DNA from: Streptomyces sp. LBL
Lineage (GTDB): Bacteria; Actinomycetota; Actinomycetes; Streptomycetales; Streptomycetaceae
Length of the DNA stretch: 64,000 bases
Reading direction: 5' to 3'
Assembly (NCBI RefSeq): GCF_029893585.1
Contig: NZ_JARXYX010000029.1
Location: 1 to 64,000, forward strand
The notes below the pieces were generated by a model. It had not been told where the DNA came from and searched no databases. It was given only the letters and a program-made list of their open reading frames with translations. Below are positions 52,409 through 61,546 of this stretch, in pieces. Each line of letters starts with the position of its first letter. The stretch's first letter is position 1. Position numbers and translations under genes: made by a program.

Positions 52409-54487
52409 ATGACCGACATCCCACGGGACAACTCCGCCACCCGTGCGCGCTGGCAGACATGTCTCAGGCTCGCCCGCGAACTCCTTCTCGTCGGGCCGGA
52501 CGACGAAGACCTCAAGCTCAGCTATCTGCACACCCTGATAGAAACGGGCCGCCTCGGTCCCACCCACCACCCGCGCAAGAAGATCCTCGTCATCGGCGCC
52601 GGCATCACCGGCCTCGTCGCCGGCCGACTGCTCAAGGACGCCGGGCACGACGTCACCATCCTGGAGGCCAACGCCAGCCGTGTCGGTGGACGCATCAAGA
52701 CCTTCCGCGCCACCAAGCACCACCAGCCCTTCGACGACCCCGCCCAGTACGCCGAGGCCGGCGCCATGCGGCTGCCCGACTTCCATCCGCTCGTCCTCGC
52801 CCTCGTGGACAAGCTCGGGCTCGGCCGCCGCCAGTTCTACAACGTGGACGTGGACCCCTCCACCGGCAGTGGCCCCGATGTCCCCGTCCCCCCGGTGACG
52901 TACACCTCCTTCACCGGCCGGACCTGGACCTACGGCGACGACAGCCCCGACTTCCGCGAACCCGACAAGCGTGGCAACGCCTGGATCCGCACCAACCGCG
53001 TCCAGGTGCGGCGGGCCGACTACAACACCCGGCCCGAACGGATCAACGAGGGCTTCCACCTCACCGACGACGAGGTCCGATCCCCCGTCGTGAAGATGGT
53101 CGACGACGCGCTGGAGGCCGTACGCGACTACTACTCGGACCTCGTCGACGGGAAGCGCGTCAACAAACCGTTCGACGAGTGGGTCGAGGGCTGGGCCCGG
53201 GTGATCCGCGACTTCGACGGCTACTCGATGGGCGGTTTCCTGCGCGACCACGCCGGGCTCAGCGACGAGGCGATCGAGGCCGTCGGAACCCTCGAGAACA
53301 TGTCCTCACGGCTGTACCTCTCCTTCTTCCACAGCTTCCTGAGCCGCGGTGACATCAATTCCACCGTCCGCTACTGGGAGGTACCGGGCGGCAGTTGGCG
53401 CCTGCCGGACGCCCTCCACCGGGGCCTGCGCGACGAGGTACGGCTCGGTCACCGCATGATCCGCCTGGAATACCACGACCCCAGCCGCGATGCCGACCCC
53501 GAGGGCACCGGCGCCGTCGGGCCCGACGGATGGGGCGTGGCCGTGCAGACCGTCGCCGAGAACGACCCACTGGCCCCACCGCGCCTGTGGACCGCGGACC
53601 TGGCGATCGTCACCGTCCCGTTCTCCGCCCTGCGCTTCGTGGAGATCGTCCCCTCGATGTCGTACAAGAAGCGCCGCGCCATCATCGAGACCCACTACGA
53701 CCAGGCCACCAAGGTGCTGCTGGAGTTCAGCCACCGGTGGTGGGAGTTCACCGAGGACGACTGGCGGAGCGAGCTGGAGAGCATCTCGCCCGGCCTCTAC
53801 GAGTACTACCGGCTGGGCGGGAAGGAAGGTACCGGTATGACTCTCTCGGTCGCCACCGCGGGGGCCGGCCCGACGGGTTCCGGCCTGCTCGGTGCCGCCG
53901 TCAAGGACAGCGCCGTCACCGACGAGATGCGGCAGCTCGACAGCACCATGCCGCTGCGCGGCCCCGCCGTCCGCCCCGCCACCCACGCCTTCGGAGGGGG
54001 TTCGGCCACCGACAATCCCAACCGGTTCATGTACTACCCCTCGCACCGGGTCGAGGGCAGCACCGGCGGCGTGGTGCTCGCCTCGTACTGCTGGTCCGAC
54101 GACGCCGCGCGCTGGGACTCCATGCGGAACGCGGAGCGCTACGTCTACGCCCTGCGCAACCTCCAGGCCCTGCACGGCCGCCGCGTCGAGGTGTTCTTCA
54201 CCGGACGGGGCGCCACCAAGAGCTGGGCCCGCGACCCGTACGCCTTCGGTGAGGCCGCCATCTACACCGCGCACCAGATGACCAGCTTCCACCTGGACGT
54301 CTCCCGGCCCGAAGGCCCCGTGCACTTCGCCGGAGAGCACACCTCCCTCAAGCACGCCTGGATCGAGGGCGCCCTGGAGAGCGCCGTACGCGCTGCCGTC
54401 GCCGTCCACCAGGCGCCGCCGGTCACCACCCCGCGTCCGCACCAGGGTCCCCACCAGGGCCCCCACCATGGGGAGGAAGGCTCGTGA
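52409..54487 (+). CDS. L-glutamate-oxidase-like L-amino acid oxidase (692 aa)
   Basis: The FAD dinucleotide site is VIGAGITGLVAGRLL (about 61-75) followed by EANASRVGGRIKT. AEAGAMRLPDFHPLV, IRTNRVQVRRADYNTRPERI, ENMSSRLYLSFFHSFLSRG and the C-terminal VHFAGEHTSLKHAWIEGALE follow streptomycete L-glutamate oxidase and its relatives; length is similar to the precursor form of that enzyme. The reaction is oxidative deamination to a 2-oxo acid, ammonia and hydrogen peroxide. Substrate is not certain. No signal peptide is visible. The stop overlaps the next start by four bases, so it is coupled to the decarboxylase. Confidence 0.85.
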   Translation: MTDIPRDNSATRARWQTCLRLARELLLVGPDDEDLKLSYLHTLIETGRLGPTHHPRKKILVIGAGITGLVAGRLLKDAGHDVTILEANASRVGGRIKTFRATKHHQPFDDPAQYAEAGAMRLPDFHPLVLALVDKLGLGRRQFYNVDVDPSTGSGPDVPVPPVTYTSFTGRTWTYGDDSPDFREPDKRGNAWIRTNRVQVRRADYNTRPERINEGFHLTDDEVRSPVVKMVDDALEAVRDYYSDLVDGKRVNKPFDEWVEGWARVIRDFDGYSMGGFLRDHAGLSDEAIEAVGTLENMSSRLYLSFFHSFLSRGDINSTVRYWEVPGGSWRLPDALHRGLRDEVRLGHRMIRLEYHDPSRDADPEGTGAVGPDGWGVAVQTVAENDPLAPPRLWTADLAIVTVPFSALRFVEIVPSMSYKKRRAIIETHYDQATKVLLEFSHRWWEFTEDDWRSELESISPGLYEYYRLGGKEGTGMTLSVATAGAGPTGSGLLGAAVKDSAVTDEMRQLDSTMPLRGPAVRPATHAFGGGSATDNPNRFMYYPSHRVEGSTGGVVLASYCWSDDAARWDSMRNAERYVYALRNLQALHGRRVEVFFTGRGATKSWARDPYAFGEAAIYTAHQMTSFHLDVSRPEGPVHFAGEHTSLKHAWIEGALESAVRAAVAVHQAPPVTTPRPHQGPHQGPHHGEEGS

Positions 54488-56400
54488 TCGCGATCATCCC
54501 CGAGTGCACGGTCGCCCGCTACCTCGCCCTCCGCCTGGCCGAGTTGGGCATCACCCACCTGTTCGGCGTCCCCGGCAACCACCTCGGCCCGTTCCTGACC
54601 ACCCTGCGGGCCGAGGGCGACGTCGAGTGGGTCGGCACCCCCACCGAAGGCGGCGCGGGCCAGGCAGCCGACGCCTACGCCCGCATCCACGGCGTCGGCG
54701 CGGCCGCGGTCACCTACAGCGTCGGCGCGTTCAATCTGCTGGGCGCCTGCGGCGGCGCCTACGTCGAGCAGGTCCCGCTCGTCGCCATCAACGCCTCCCC
54801 GCCCTACGAGCAGTGGCAGAACTACCGCGCCCTCGGCCTGTTCACCTCTCACATGAGCCCCCGCCCGGAGAGCAACCTGGACGTCTACCGGCAGGTCACC
54901 GTGGACGCGCAGGTCATCTCCAACCCCGGGCTCGCCCCCGGCCAGATCGACGCCGCGCTCACCGCGTGCCTCTCCGAGCGCAGGCCGGTCTACCTGGAGG
55001 TCATGGAGGACCTGTGGGACGAGCCCTGCGCCGAACCCGAGGAGCCGATCCTCCGCCGCGAGCGGCCGTTCAGCACACGCAACCAGGCCATGCTCGACAA
55101 CGCCGTGCACGCGATCCTCACCCTCATCGAGGAGCACCCCGGCCCGGACGGCAGGCCCCGCCCGATCGTGTGGGCCGGCGAGGAGACCGACCGGTTCGAC
55201 CTCGGCGGGCAGCTCACCGACCTGGTGGAGGCGACCGGAGTGCCGTACTGCACCACCGTCGGCGCCAAGGCCGTCATCGACGAGGACCAGCCGCAGTTCC
55301 ACGGCGTCTACAACGGCCACGCCAGCCACCCGGACGTGCACTGGATCTTCAAGGACTGGGCCACCTGCCGGATCGGTCTCGGCGCCTGGTCCACCTCGAA
55401 GAACCTCGGCGGCGAGCAGTGCGTCGGCACCGACTGGGTGATGGCCGCGAAGGGCGGTGTCAGCGTCGGCACCTCCTACTTCCCCGACGTCCAGCTCGAA
55501 CAGCTGCTGCCCGCCCTCCAGGACGCGCTGGTGAAGGGCTACGGCCCCGGGGGGCTGGCCGCCGACTACTACGCCGAGGCCCACGCCCACCACGGCGCGC
55601 CAGACCACCGCCCCGCCGGCCTGGAGCACCACCGGGCCTCACTCCGTGTCTCGGGTGGTTCGGGTGTCTCGGGCATCTCGCGCGTCTCGGGTTCGACCCG
55701 GCACGCCGAACGGCTCACCTACGACGGCGTGTTCGACCGGATCAACCACTTCCTGGGCCACGAGACCCGGCAGGACTGGACGGTGGTCTCCGACGCCGCG
55801 TTCTCCCTCATCGGCTCGATGAACCTGTCCCTGCCCGCGGGCGGGTTCCTGTCGCAGGTCAGCTGGCTGTCCATCGGCTGGTCGGTCGGCGCGGCCACCG
55901 GCGCGGCGCTCGCCCCCGAGCGCGGAGCCGCCCGCCCGATGGTGTTCGTCGGCGACGGCGCCTTCCAGGAGACCTGTCAGGAGATCTCCACCCACACCAG
56001 GCTCGGGCTGCGGTCGGTGGTGTTCGTCATGGACAACGGACACTTCTACGGCGTCGAGCAGATGCTGGTGCACCCGTCCTACTACGCCGAGAGGGACACC
56101 GCCGGGTCTGCCGCTTCTGATGCTTCCGCCGGTTCCGCCGACTCGGACCGCGCGGACTTCTACAACGTCCTCCACCCGTGGCACTACGACCGCCTCGCGG
56201 CCGTCTTCGCCGGCAAGAAGACCCCGGCGAACGGGGTCGCCATCGCGAGCACCTCCGAACTGGACGCGCTGCTGGCCCGCCTCACCGACCCGACCGACCC
56301 GGTCAACGCCGGACCGCTGCTGGTCCGCGTCCACCTGCACCGGCACGACTACCCGCGAGCGATGGCGTACAAGGTGCCGAAGCCTTCCGCGACGGCCTGA
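54484..56400 (+). CDS. Thiamine-diphosphate 2-oxo acid decarboxylase-like enzyme (638 aa)
   Basis: The N-terminal PYR domain has ITHLFGVPGN and the cofactor-activating Glu at about 55 (GTPTEGGAGQAADAYARIHG); the C-terminal PP domain has the GDG(x)nN motif (VGDGAFQETCQEI to MDNGHF, from about 490). The nearest enzymes are pyruvate/indolepyruvate decarboxylases and acetolactate synthases. A Gly/Ser insert lies near 385-400 and Ala/Ser-rich sequence near 540-555. After the oxidase it could decarboxylate the 2-oxo acid to an aldehyde. GTG 54484 overlaps the oxidase stop. Substrate unknown. Confidence 0.85.
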   Translation: MIAIIPECTVARYLALRLAELGITHLFGVPGNHLGPFLTTLRAEGDVEWVGTPTEGGAGQAADAYARIHGVGAAAVTYSVGAFNLLGACGGAYVEQVPLVAINASPPYEQWQNYRALGLFTSHMSPRPESNLDVYRQVTVDAQVISNPGLAPGQIDAALTACLSERRPVYLEVMEDLWDEPCAEPEEPILRRERPFSTRNQAMLDNAVHAILTLIEEHPGPDGRPRPIVWAGEETDRFDLGGQLTDLVEATGVPYCTTVGAKAVIDEDQPQFHGVYNGHASHPDVHWIFKDWATCRIGLGAWSTSKNLGGEQCVGTDWVMAAKGGVSVGTSYFPDVQLEQLLPALQDALVKGYGPGGLAADYYAEAHAHHGAPDHRPAGLEHHRASLRVSGGSGVSGISRVSGSTRHAERLTYDGVFDRINHFLGHETRQDWTVVSDAAFSLIGSMNLSLPAGGFLSQVSWLSIGWSVGAATGAALAPERGAARPMVFVGDGAFQETCQEISTHTRLGLRSVVFVMDNGHFYGVEQMLVHPSYYAERDTAGSAASDASAGSADSDRADFYNVLHPWHYDRLAAVFAGKKTPANGVAIASTSELDALLARLTDPTDPVNAGPLLVRVHLHRHDYPRAMAYKVPKPSATA

Positions 56401-56517
56401 CGGCCTGACGGCCGGAGAGACCGGAGGGAAACAAGGGAAACGGGGACGCGCCAAGGCGGCGCGTCTCAGAAAATCCTCGGAAATCTCGGAAATTCTCGTA
56501 TTCGAAGGAGGCAGGAA

Positions 56518-57027
56518 ATGGCTGATCTCAACGTACTGATCGCGTTCGACGCGGCCACGATCGTCGAGCAGAATCCCAACGCGTCGAGGAACCCGGACGC
56601 GCCGACGTACGTCGACACCCGCCTGATCTACATGACGACGCGCCAGGATCACATCGTCGGCACGTCGGGGGCCGAGTTGAATCTCCGGGCCGAACCCGGG
56701 GACAGCATCAGGTGGCGGGAGACGACGCTGTCGCTCGGCAGCGACTACAAGGCACTGCTGTACAAGTACGTGAGCAGCGACAACAGCCACGTGCTCATCA
56801 GGACGCCGGAGATCGAGGTGATCGACGGCATCTATCCGATGCCGAAGGAGGGGGCCGAGGGCAGGCCGGATTTCGTGACGCAGAACTACGAGGATCACTA
56901 CTGGCGGACGACCGTCAAAAGGGCCGGCAAGGTCGTGTACCACTTCTACTTCCAGATTTTGGACCACCACCGGCAATTGAAGGGGTATTTCCAGTGGGAC
57001 CCCTTCATCACCATCGAAAACCCCTGA
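56518..57027 (+). CDS. AidA/PixA inclusion-body family protein (169 aa)
   Basis: MADLNVLIAFDAATIVEQNP, YVDTRLIYMTTRQDHIVG, RWRETTLSLGSDYKALLY and FQWDPFITIENP match the AidA/PixA family (named for a quorum-regulated Ralstonia protein and a Xenorhabdus crystalline inclusion protein). The family is a small beta-sandwich protein of unclear role, cytoplasmic with no signal peptide. GAAGGAGGCAGGAA gives a strong ribosome site. It lies 117 bp after the decarboxylase and before a terminator, so the three genes probably form one operon; high expression as a storage or scaffold protein is conceivable. Confidence 0.88.
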   Translation: MADLNVLIAFDAATIVEQNPNASRNPDAPTYVDTRLIYMTTRQDHIVGTSGAELNLRAEPGDSIRWRETTLSLGSDYKALLYKYVSSDNSHVLIRTPEIEVIDGIYPMPKEGAEGRPDFVTQNYEDHYWRTTVKRAGKVVYHFYFQILDHHRQLKGYFQWDPFITIENP

Positions 57028-57038
57028 CCTGACGGGTC

Positions 57039-57077
57039 AGGTGCGGGCGGCGGCCGACCCGGCCGCCGCCCGCACCT
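57039..57077 (+). terminator. Terminator of the oxidase operon
   Basis: Perfect 17-bp stem (57039-57055 and 57061-57077) with a 5-base loop, starting 12 bases after the AidA/PixA stop. ACCTGAC-GG-GTCAGGT overlaps its left arm. Confidence 0.93.
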
Positions 57078-57078
57078 C

Positions 57079-57168
57079 GCGTGGACGGGCGCCGCCAAGC
57101 GCTGGAGCTGGGTCCACGTCGACGACCTCGCCGACGCCTACGTCCGCACCGTGATCAACCACTGGTGA
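57079..57168 (+). pseudogene. Fragment of an NAD-dependent epimerase
   Basis: The 30-codon frame encodes AAKRWSWVHVDDLADAYVRT and a short end with a stop. WSWVHVDDLADAYV is the conserved segment in the C-terminal half of NAD-dependent epimerase/dehydratase proteins. Nothing else of the gene remains. Confidence 0.6.
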
Positions 57169-57278
57169 TCGACGGTGATCGACTGCCGTTGCTCATCAGG
57201 GCGCACACCTTGTGCGTGTTTCGGTCGCTACGTACAGGATTGACCTTGCGATGTGCTCCCTCATGAAGGTGAAAGACA

Positions 57279-57575
57279 ATGTCGACGTATGTCATGTTGC
57301 TGAACTGGACCGATCAAGGGATCCGGAACTACAAGGACACCCCAGAGCGTGCCGATGCCTTCGCCGCAGCGACACAGAAGCTCGGGGCGAAGCTCCTGAA
57401 CCTCTACTGGACCGTCGGTTCGTACGACCTCGTGGCCGTTGTTGAGGCGCCCGACGACGAAACCGTCACCGCGGTGCTCCTGCAGCTCGGCGGGGTGGGC
57501 AACGTCCGTACCACGACCCTGCGGGCCTTTGGCCGCAAGGAGATGGATCGCATCGTCGCCAAGGCCACTGGCTGA
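57279..57575 (+). CDS. GYD-domain protein (98 aa)
   Basis: TYVMLLNWTDQGIRNYKDTP, LLNLYWTVGSYDLVAVVEAP and VRTTTLRAFGRKEMDRIVAK cover the whole GYD domain, named for the G-x-YD turn (GSYD here). It is a small ferredoxin-like fold of unknown function, often encoded alone. GAAGGTGAAAGACA precedes ATG 57279. No obvious relation to the neighbouring operons. Confidence 0.88.
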   Translation: MSTYVMLLNWTDQGIRNYKDTPERADAFAAATQKLGAKLLNLYWTVGSYDLVAVVEAPDDETVTAVLLQLGGVGNVRTTTLRAFGRKEMDRIVAKATG

Positions 57576-57702
57576 GCTGAGGGGGCCCGGCACGTCAGAC
57601 CTTGATTCCAGGGCCCCCAAGACCAAAGCCCGCGCAGCCCGCGCAGCGCGAGCGGGCGCCGGACGCGGCCCGATTCCCGTTCCCGGCCTGAGGCGGCCCG
57701 GG

Positions 57703-57822
57703 TCAGATCTGGCCGAGGCCGATCTCCACCGGGAAGGGGGCAGTGACCTTGAGGACACCGGTGAACACGTCCCCGTCCCGGTAAGTCTTCGTCGCAGGGT
57801 CAAGGAGGTACGTGTACTGAAG
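57703..57822 (-). pseudogene. C-terminal fragment of an Uma2-family endonuclease
   Basis: The minus frame ends with YTYLLDPATKTYRDGDVF, GVLKVTAPFPVEIGLGQI and a stop, matching the C-terminus of Uma2-family (DUF820) nucleases, where PFPVEIDL is typical. The catalytic region is absent. The upstream frame is not family-like. Confidence 0.6.
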
Positions 57823-58200
57823 TTCCCCCCTGATCTTGGACAGCGGGTGCTTACGCTGCGGGGGTGAGGTCTTGCTGCAGCCTGGCTCGGGTTTCCGTGC
57901 CATCCGATCGTTCGGGCCGGCAACGGCCACTGGCTGGTGTGCAGGTCTGATCCGGTCATCCGTGAACCGCGGAGATCACAGCGGCTGTCGGGCACCTGCC
58001 CGTGGCTGGTTCGAACGGGCGTAGGCGGCGCGCTGGGGGGGCGCGGGCACGTCATGGCAATGACCCGTTCGCACTCCGCGCGCCCTGCCGATGGCCACGG
58101 GCCGCAGTAATGATGAGCAGACCGCACGTGATCCAGGCGCCATCCAGGCGACTCCGCACACCTGCTCTTTGACAGGTGGACATGGTGGAAGGAATCCACG
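57823..58200. other. Intergenic region before the MfnB-like cluster
   Basis: No supportable gene in about 378 bp. The promoter of the cluster probably lies here. The only clear signal is GGAAGGAATCC, the ribosome site of the next gene, just before 58201. Confidence 0.5.
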
Positions 58201-58965
58201 TTGTTGCTTCTCATTTCTCCGGACAGCGTCGAGGAGGCCCTCGACTGCGCGAAGGCGGTGGAGCACCTCGACATCGTCGATGTAAAGAAGCCCGACGAGG
58301 GCTCGCTCGGCGCGAACTTCCCGTGGGTCATCAGGGAGATCCGCGAGGCGGTCCCGGCGGAGAAGCCGGTGTCCGCAACCGTGGGAGACGTACCGTACAA
58401 GCCCGGCACGGTGGCCCAGGCGGCGCTCGGTGCGGCCGTTTCCGGAGCCACCTACATCAAGGTCGGTCTCTACGGATGCACGACGCCCGAACAGGCCATC
58501 GATGTCATGCGAGGGGTCGTCCGGGCAGTGAAGGACTACCGGCCGGACGCGTTCGTCGTCGCCTCGGGCTACGCCGACGCTCGCCGGATCGGCTGCGTCA
58601 ACCCGCTCGCGCTGCCCGACATCGCCCGCCGCTCCGGCTCCGACGCGGCCATGCTCGACACCGCGATCAAGGATGGGACACGGCTGTTCGACCATGTTGC
58701 GCCCGACGCCTGCGCCGAGTTCGTCCGGCTGGCCCACGAGGCCGGTCTGCTCGCCGCCCTCGCGGGCAGCGTCAAGGTGGGGGACCTCGGCGTGCTGACC
58801 CGCATCGGCACGGACATCGTGGGGGTGCGCGGGGCGGTCTGCGAGGGGGGCGACCGCAACACCGGAAGGATTCAGCCGCAGCTGGTGGCCGCCTTCCGGG
58901 CGGAGATGGACCGGCATGCCCGGGAACACGCGGCTGCCGTCGCCGCCGTCGCCACTGCGAGCTGA
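58201..58965 (+). CDS. MfnB-like (5-formylfuran-3-yl)methyl phosphate synthase (254 aa)
   Basis: The N-terminus LLLISPDSVEEALDCAKAVE, DIVDVKKPDEGSLGANFPW, SATVGDVPYKPGT, YIKVGLYG, GYADARRIG, LDTAIKDGTRLFDH and GTDIVGVRGAVCEGGDRNTG are the MfnB (DUF556) signatures throughout. Asp 27, Lys 29, Lys 87, Asp 153 and Lys 157 correspond by position to the active-site residues of the methanogen enzyme. MfnB condenses two glyceraldehyde 3-phosphates into 4-(hydroxymethyl)-2-furancarboxaldehyde phosphate, the first step to methanofuran. Here the start is TTG 58201 with GGAAGGA before it. It heads a run of four same-strand genes for oxidation and methylation. Confidence 0.92.
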   Translation: MLLLISPDSVEEALDCAKAVEHLDIVDVKKPDEGSLGANFPWVIREIREAVPAEKPVSATVGDVPYKPGTVAQAALGAAVSGATYIKVGLYGCTTPEQAIDVMRGVVRAVKDYRPDAFVVASGYADARRIGCVNPLALPDIARRSGSDAAMLDTAIKDGTRLFDHVAPDACAEFVRLAHEAGLLAALAGSVKVGDLGVLTRIGTDIVGVRGAVCEGGDRNTGRIQPQLVAAFRAEMDRHAREHAAAVAAVATAS

Positions 58966-58973
58966 CCCCCGGC

Positions 58974-60374
58974 ATGCCGACAAGCCAGACCCGTCGCGCG
59001 CCCGGGACCCGCGGCGAGCGCTTCGCCGTCCTCGATCCGGCAACGGGCGAGGCCTTCGACGAGGCGCCCGACCAGCAGCCGGAGTTGGACGCCGTCGTCG
59101 ACCGGGCCCACGAGTCCTGGCGCAGTTGGCGGACCGACCCCGTCGCCCGGACCACCGCGTTGCTCGCGGCAGCCGACGCGGTGGAGGCGGCCGGGGCCGA
59201 CCTCGCTCCATTGCTCACCCGCGAACAAGGCAAACCCCTGGCCGAGTCGTATGCGGAGGTCGCCCGCACGGCGGCCCGCCTGCGCTACTTCGCCGAGCCG
59301 GCCCCCGGGCCCCAGCCGATCACAGACGGTCGGCCGGTACGCAGCGAGATCCGCTGGAGACCGCTCGGGCCCGTCGCCGCGATCGTCCCGTGGAACTTTC
59401 CACTCCAGCTCGCGTCGGCGAAGTTCGCTCCCGCGCTCGCCGCGGGCAACACGATGGTGCTCAAGCCCTCGCCGTTCACGCCCCTCGCCACCCGGCTGCT
59501 GGGGTCCGTCATCTCCTCCGCCCTTCCCGAGGATGTGCTGACGATCGTCACTGGTCGTGAACCCCTCGGCGCCCGCCTCGCGTCCCATCCGGGGATCCGC
59601 CACGTGACCTTCACCGGGTCGGTTCCCACCGGACGGGCCGTCGCGGAGGGCGCGGCGGCCTCGCTCGCCCGGGTCACCCTGGAGATGGGCGGTAACGATG
59701 CCGCGATCCTGCTGGAGGACGTGGAGGTGGAGCGGATCGCGGACCGGCTGTTCTGGGCGGCGTTCCGCAACTGCGGGCAGGTCTGCATGGCGGTCAAACG
59801 CGTCTACGCCCCGGCCCGGCTCTACTCCCAGGTGGTCGAGGCCCTCGCGCAGCGCGCGAAGACCGCCGTCGTCGGAGCCGGGCTCGACCCGGGCTCTCAG
59901 CTGGGGCCGGTCAACAACGCCCCCCAACTGGCCCGGGTCGAGCGCTGCACGGCCCAGGCCCTGGCCGACGGTGCCCGAGCGGTGGTCGGTGGCCACCGGC
60001 TGGACCGACCGGGCTACTTCTTCGCCCCGACGATCCTGGCCGATGTCCCCGCCGACAGCCCGGTGGTGACGGAGGAGCAGTTCGGCCCGGTCCTGCCGGT
60101 GCTGCCGTACGGGAGCCTCGACGAAGCAGTCGAGGCAGCCAACGCCACCGAGTTCGGGCTGGGCGGCTCGGTCTGGGGGACCGACCTCGACCGGGCCGAG
60201 GCGGTGGCCGACCGGCTGGAGTGCGGGACGGCGTGGATCAACCACCATGCCGAACTGTCCCTCGCCCAGCCCTTCGCGGGTACCAAGAAGAGCGGTGTCG
60301 GGGTCGCGGGCGGGCCGTGGGGGCTCTACGGCAACCTCAGGCCGTTCGTCGTGCACCGTCCCGAGGAGACGTGA
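58974..60374 (+). CDS. NAD(P)-dependent aldehyde dehydrogenase (466 aa)
   Basis: The ALDH fold is complete: PWNFPLQLASAKFAPALAAG with Asn 141, LKPSPFTP, FTGSVPTGR, LEMGGND with the general-base Glu 237, NCGQVC with the nucleophile Cys 271, and EEQFGPVLPVLPY near the end. Closest in style to succinate-semialdehyde and betaine aldehyde dehydrogenases. It starts 8 bp after the MfnB-like gene, so both are surely co-transcribed. It could oxidise the furan aldehyde to an acid after or before phosphate removal; this is inference from context. Confidence 0.92.
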   Translation: MPTSQTRRAPGTRGERFAVLDPATGEAFDEAPDQQPELDAVVDRAHESWRSWRTDPVARTTALLAAADAVEAAGADLAPLLTREQGKPLAESYAEVARTAARLRYFAEPAPGPQPITDGRPVRSEIRWRPLGPVAAIVPWNFPLQLASAKFAPALAAGNTMVLKPSPFTPLATRLLGSVISSALPEDVLTIVTGREPLGARLASHPGIRHVTFTGSVPTGRAVAEGAAASLARVTLEMGGNDAAILLEDVEVERIADRLFWAAFRNCGQVCMAVKRVYAPARLYSQVVEALAQRAKTAVVGAGLDPGSQLGPVNNAPQLARVERCTAQALADGARAVVGGHRLDRPGYFFAPTILADVPADSPVVTEEQFGPVLPVLPYGSLDEAVEAANATEFGLGGSVWGTDLDRAEAVADRLECGTAWINHHAELSLAQPFAGTKKSGVGVAGGPWGLYGNLRPFVVHRPEET

Positions 60375-60376
60375 CG

Positions 60377-61480
60377 ATGAGGTTCGGCGCGGCGGTACTG
60401 CGCGCGTACGAGAGCCGATTCGCCGTCGAGGAGGTCATCCTGGACGCGGGGCCGGCCGACGGCGAGATCCTGGTCAGGATCGCGGGCTGCGGGATGTGCC
60501 GGACCGATCTCGCGGTCCGGCGTTCAGCGGGCCGCTCACCGCTGCCGGCGGTGCTCGGCCACGAGGGGGCCGGGGTCGTGGTGGAGACGGGCGGACCGGA
60601 CACCGGCCTGAGCGTCGGAGACCATGTCGTGCTGAGCTTCGACTCCTGCGGACGCTGCCGGAACTGCGTCGGCGCGGCCCCCGCCTACTGTGACTCCTTC
60701 GCCTCGCTCAACCTCTTCGGAGGGCGCAAGGAGAACGCGGCGCGGTTCACCGACGCGGCCGGGAGCGAACTGGCCCCCCGCTGGTTCGGCCAGTCCTCGT
60801 TCGCCGAGTACGCGATGGTTCCGGCCCGCAACGCCGTCCGGGTCGATCCCTCGCTGCCCGTCGAACTGCTCGGACCGCTCGGCTGCGGCTTCCTCACCGG
60901 CGCCGGAGCGGTCTTCAACTCCTTCGGCGTCGGCCCCGGCGACAGCCTCGCGGTCTTCGGCGCGGGAGCGGTGGGCCTGGCCGCGGTGATGGCGGCCACC
61001 GCCGCCGGGGCGGTGACCGTGGCCGTCGACCGGCACCCCGAACGGCTGGCCCTCGCCGAGCGGCTCGGCGCGATCCCGCTGCACGCCGCATCGGCCGACC
61101 TGCCCGACCGCATTCAGCAACTGACCGACGACGGTGCGCAGTACGCGCTGGACACCACGGGCTCCGTCCAGCTGATCAACAACGCGCTCCGGGCCCTGCG
61201 CCCGACCGGCCACCTCGGTCTGGTGGCACGGCTCCACACCGCGCTGCCGCTCGAACCGGGGGCACTGGACCGGGGCAGGAAGATCTCCCACATCTGCGAG
61301 GGGGACGCGGTGCCAGGACTGCTGATCCCGCGGCTGACCGGGCTGTGGCAGGCCGGGCGGTTTCCCTTCGACCAGCTGATCCGTACGTACCCGCTCGACG
61401 ACATCAACGAGGCCGAACGCGACTGTGACGCAGGGCGCGTGGTCAAACCCGTCCTGGTTCCGGAGGGGAGGGGCCGATGA
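60377..61480 (+). CDS. Zinc-dependent alcohol dehydrogenase, aryl-alcohol type (367 aa)
   Basis: MDR-family enzyme. The catalytic zinc site is GCGMCRTD (Cys 41) and GHEGAG (His 62); the structural zinc lobe is SCGRCRNC plus YC (Cys 91, 94, 97, 105). The nucleotide fold has VFGAGAVGLAAVMA. SFDSCGRCRNC and LNLFGGRKEN resemble benzyl- and aryl-alcohol dehydrogenases. ATG 60377 follows the ALDH stop by two bases. It could oxidise a hydroxymethyl-furan to an aldehyde, or reduce one. C-terminal region ends at VLVPEGRGR. Substrate is inferred, not shown. Confidence 0.92.
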   Translation: MRFGAAVLRAYESRFAVEEVILDAGPADGEILVRIAGCGMCRTDLAVRRSAGRSPLPAVLGHEGAGVVVETGGPDTGLSVGDHVVLSFDSCGRCRNCVGAAPAYCDSFASLNLFGGRKENAARFTDAAGSELAPRWFGQSSFAEYAMVPARNAVRVDPSLPVELLGPLGCGFLTGAGAVFNSFGVGPGDSLAVFGAGAVGLAAVMAATAAGAVTVAVDRHPERLALAERLGAIPLHAASADLPDRIQQLTDDGAQYALDTTGSVQLINNALRALRPTGHLGLVARLHTALPLEPGALDRGRKISHICEGDAVPGLLIPRLTGLWQAGRFPFDQLIRTYPLDDINEAERDCDAGRVVKPVLVPEGRGR

Positions 61481-61546
61481 GCGAAGCGCTCAACGTCGCT
61501 GCCCACCCTGTTCGTTGTCTGCAGTCGCGCCAAGGGAGGACGACAC

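Noticed and set aside
58201..61480. MfnB cluster as part of methanofuran synthesis
   Set aside because: No genes resembling the later steps (aminotransferase MfnC, tyrosine decarboxylase MfnA, MfnD, MfnE or MfnF) are in view, and the neighbours are oxidoreductases and a methyltransferase.
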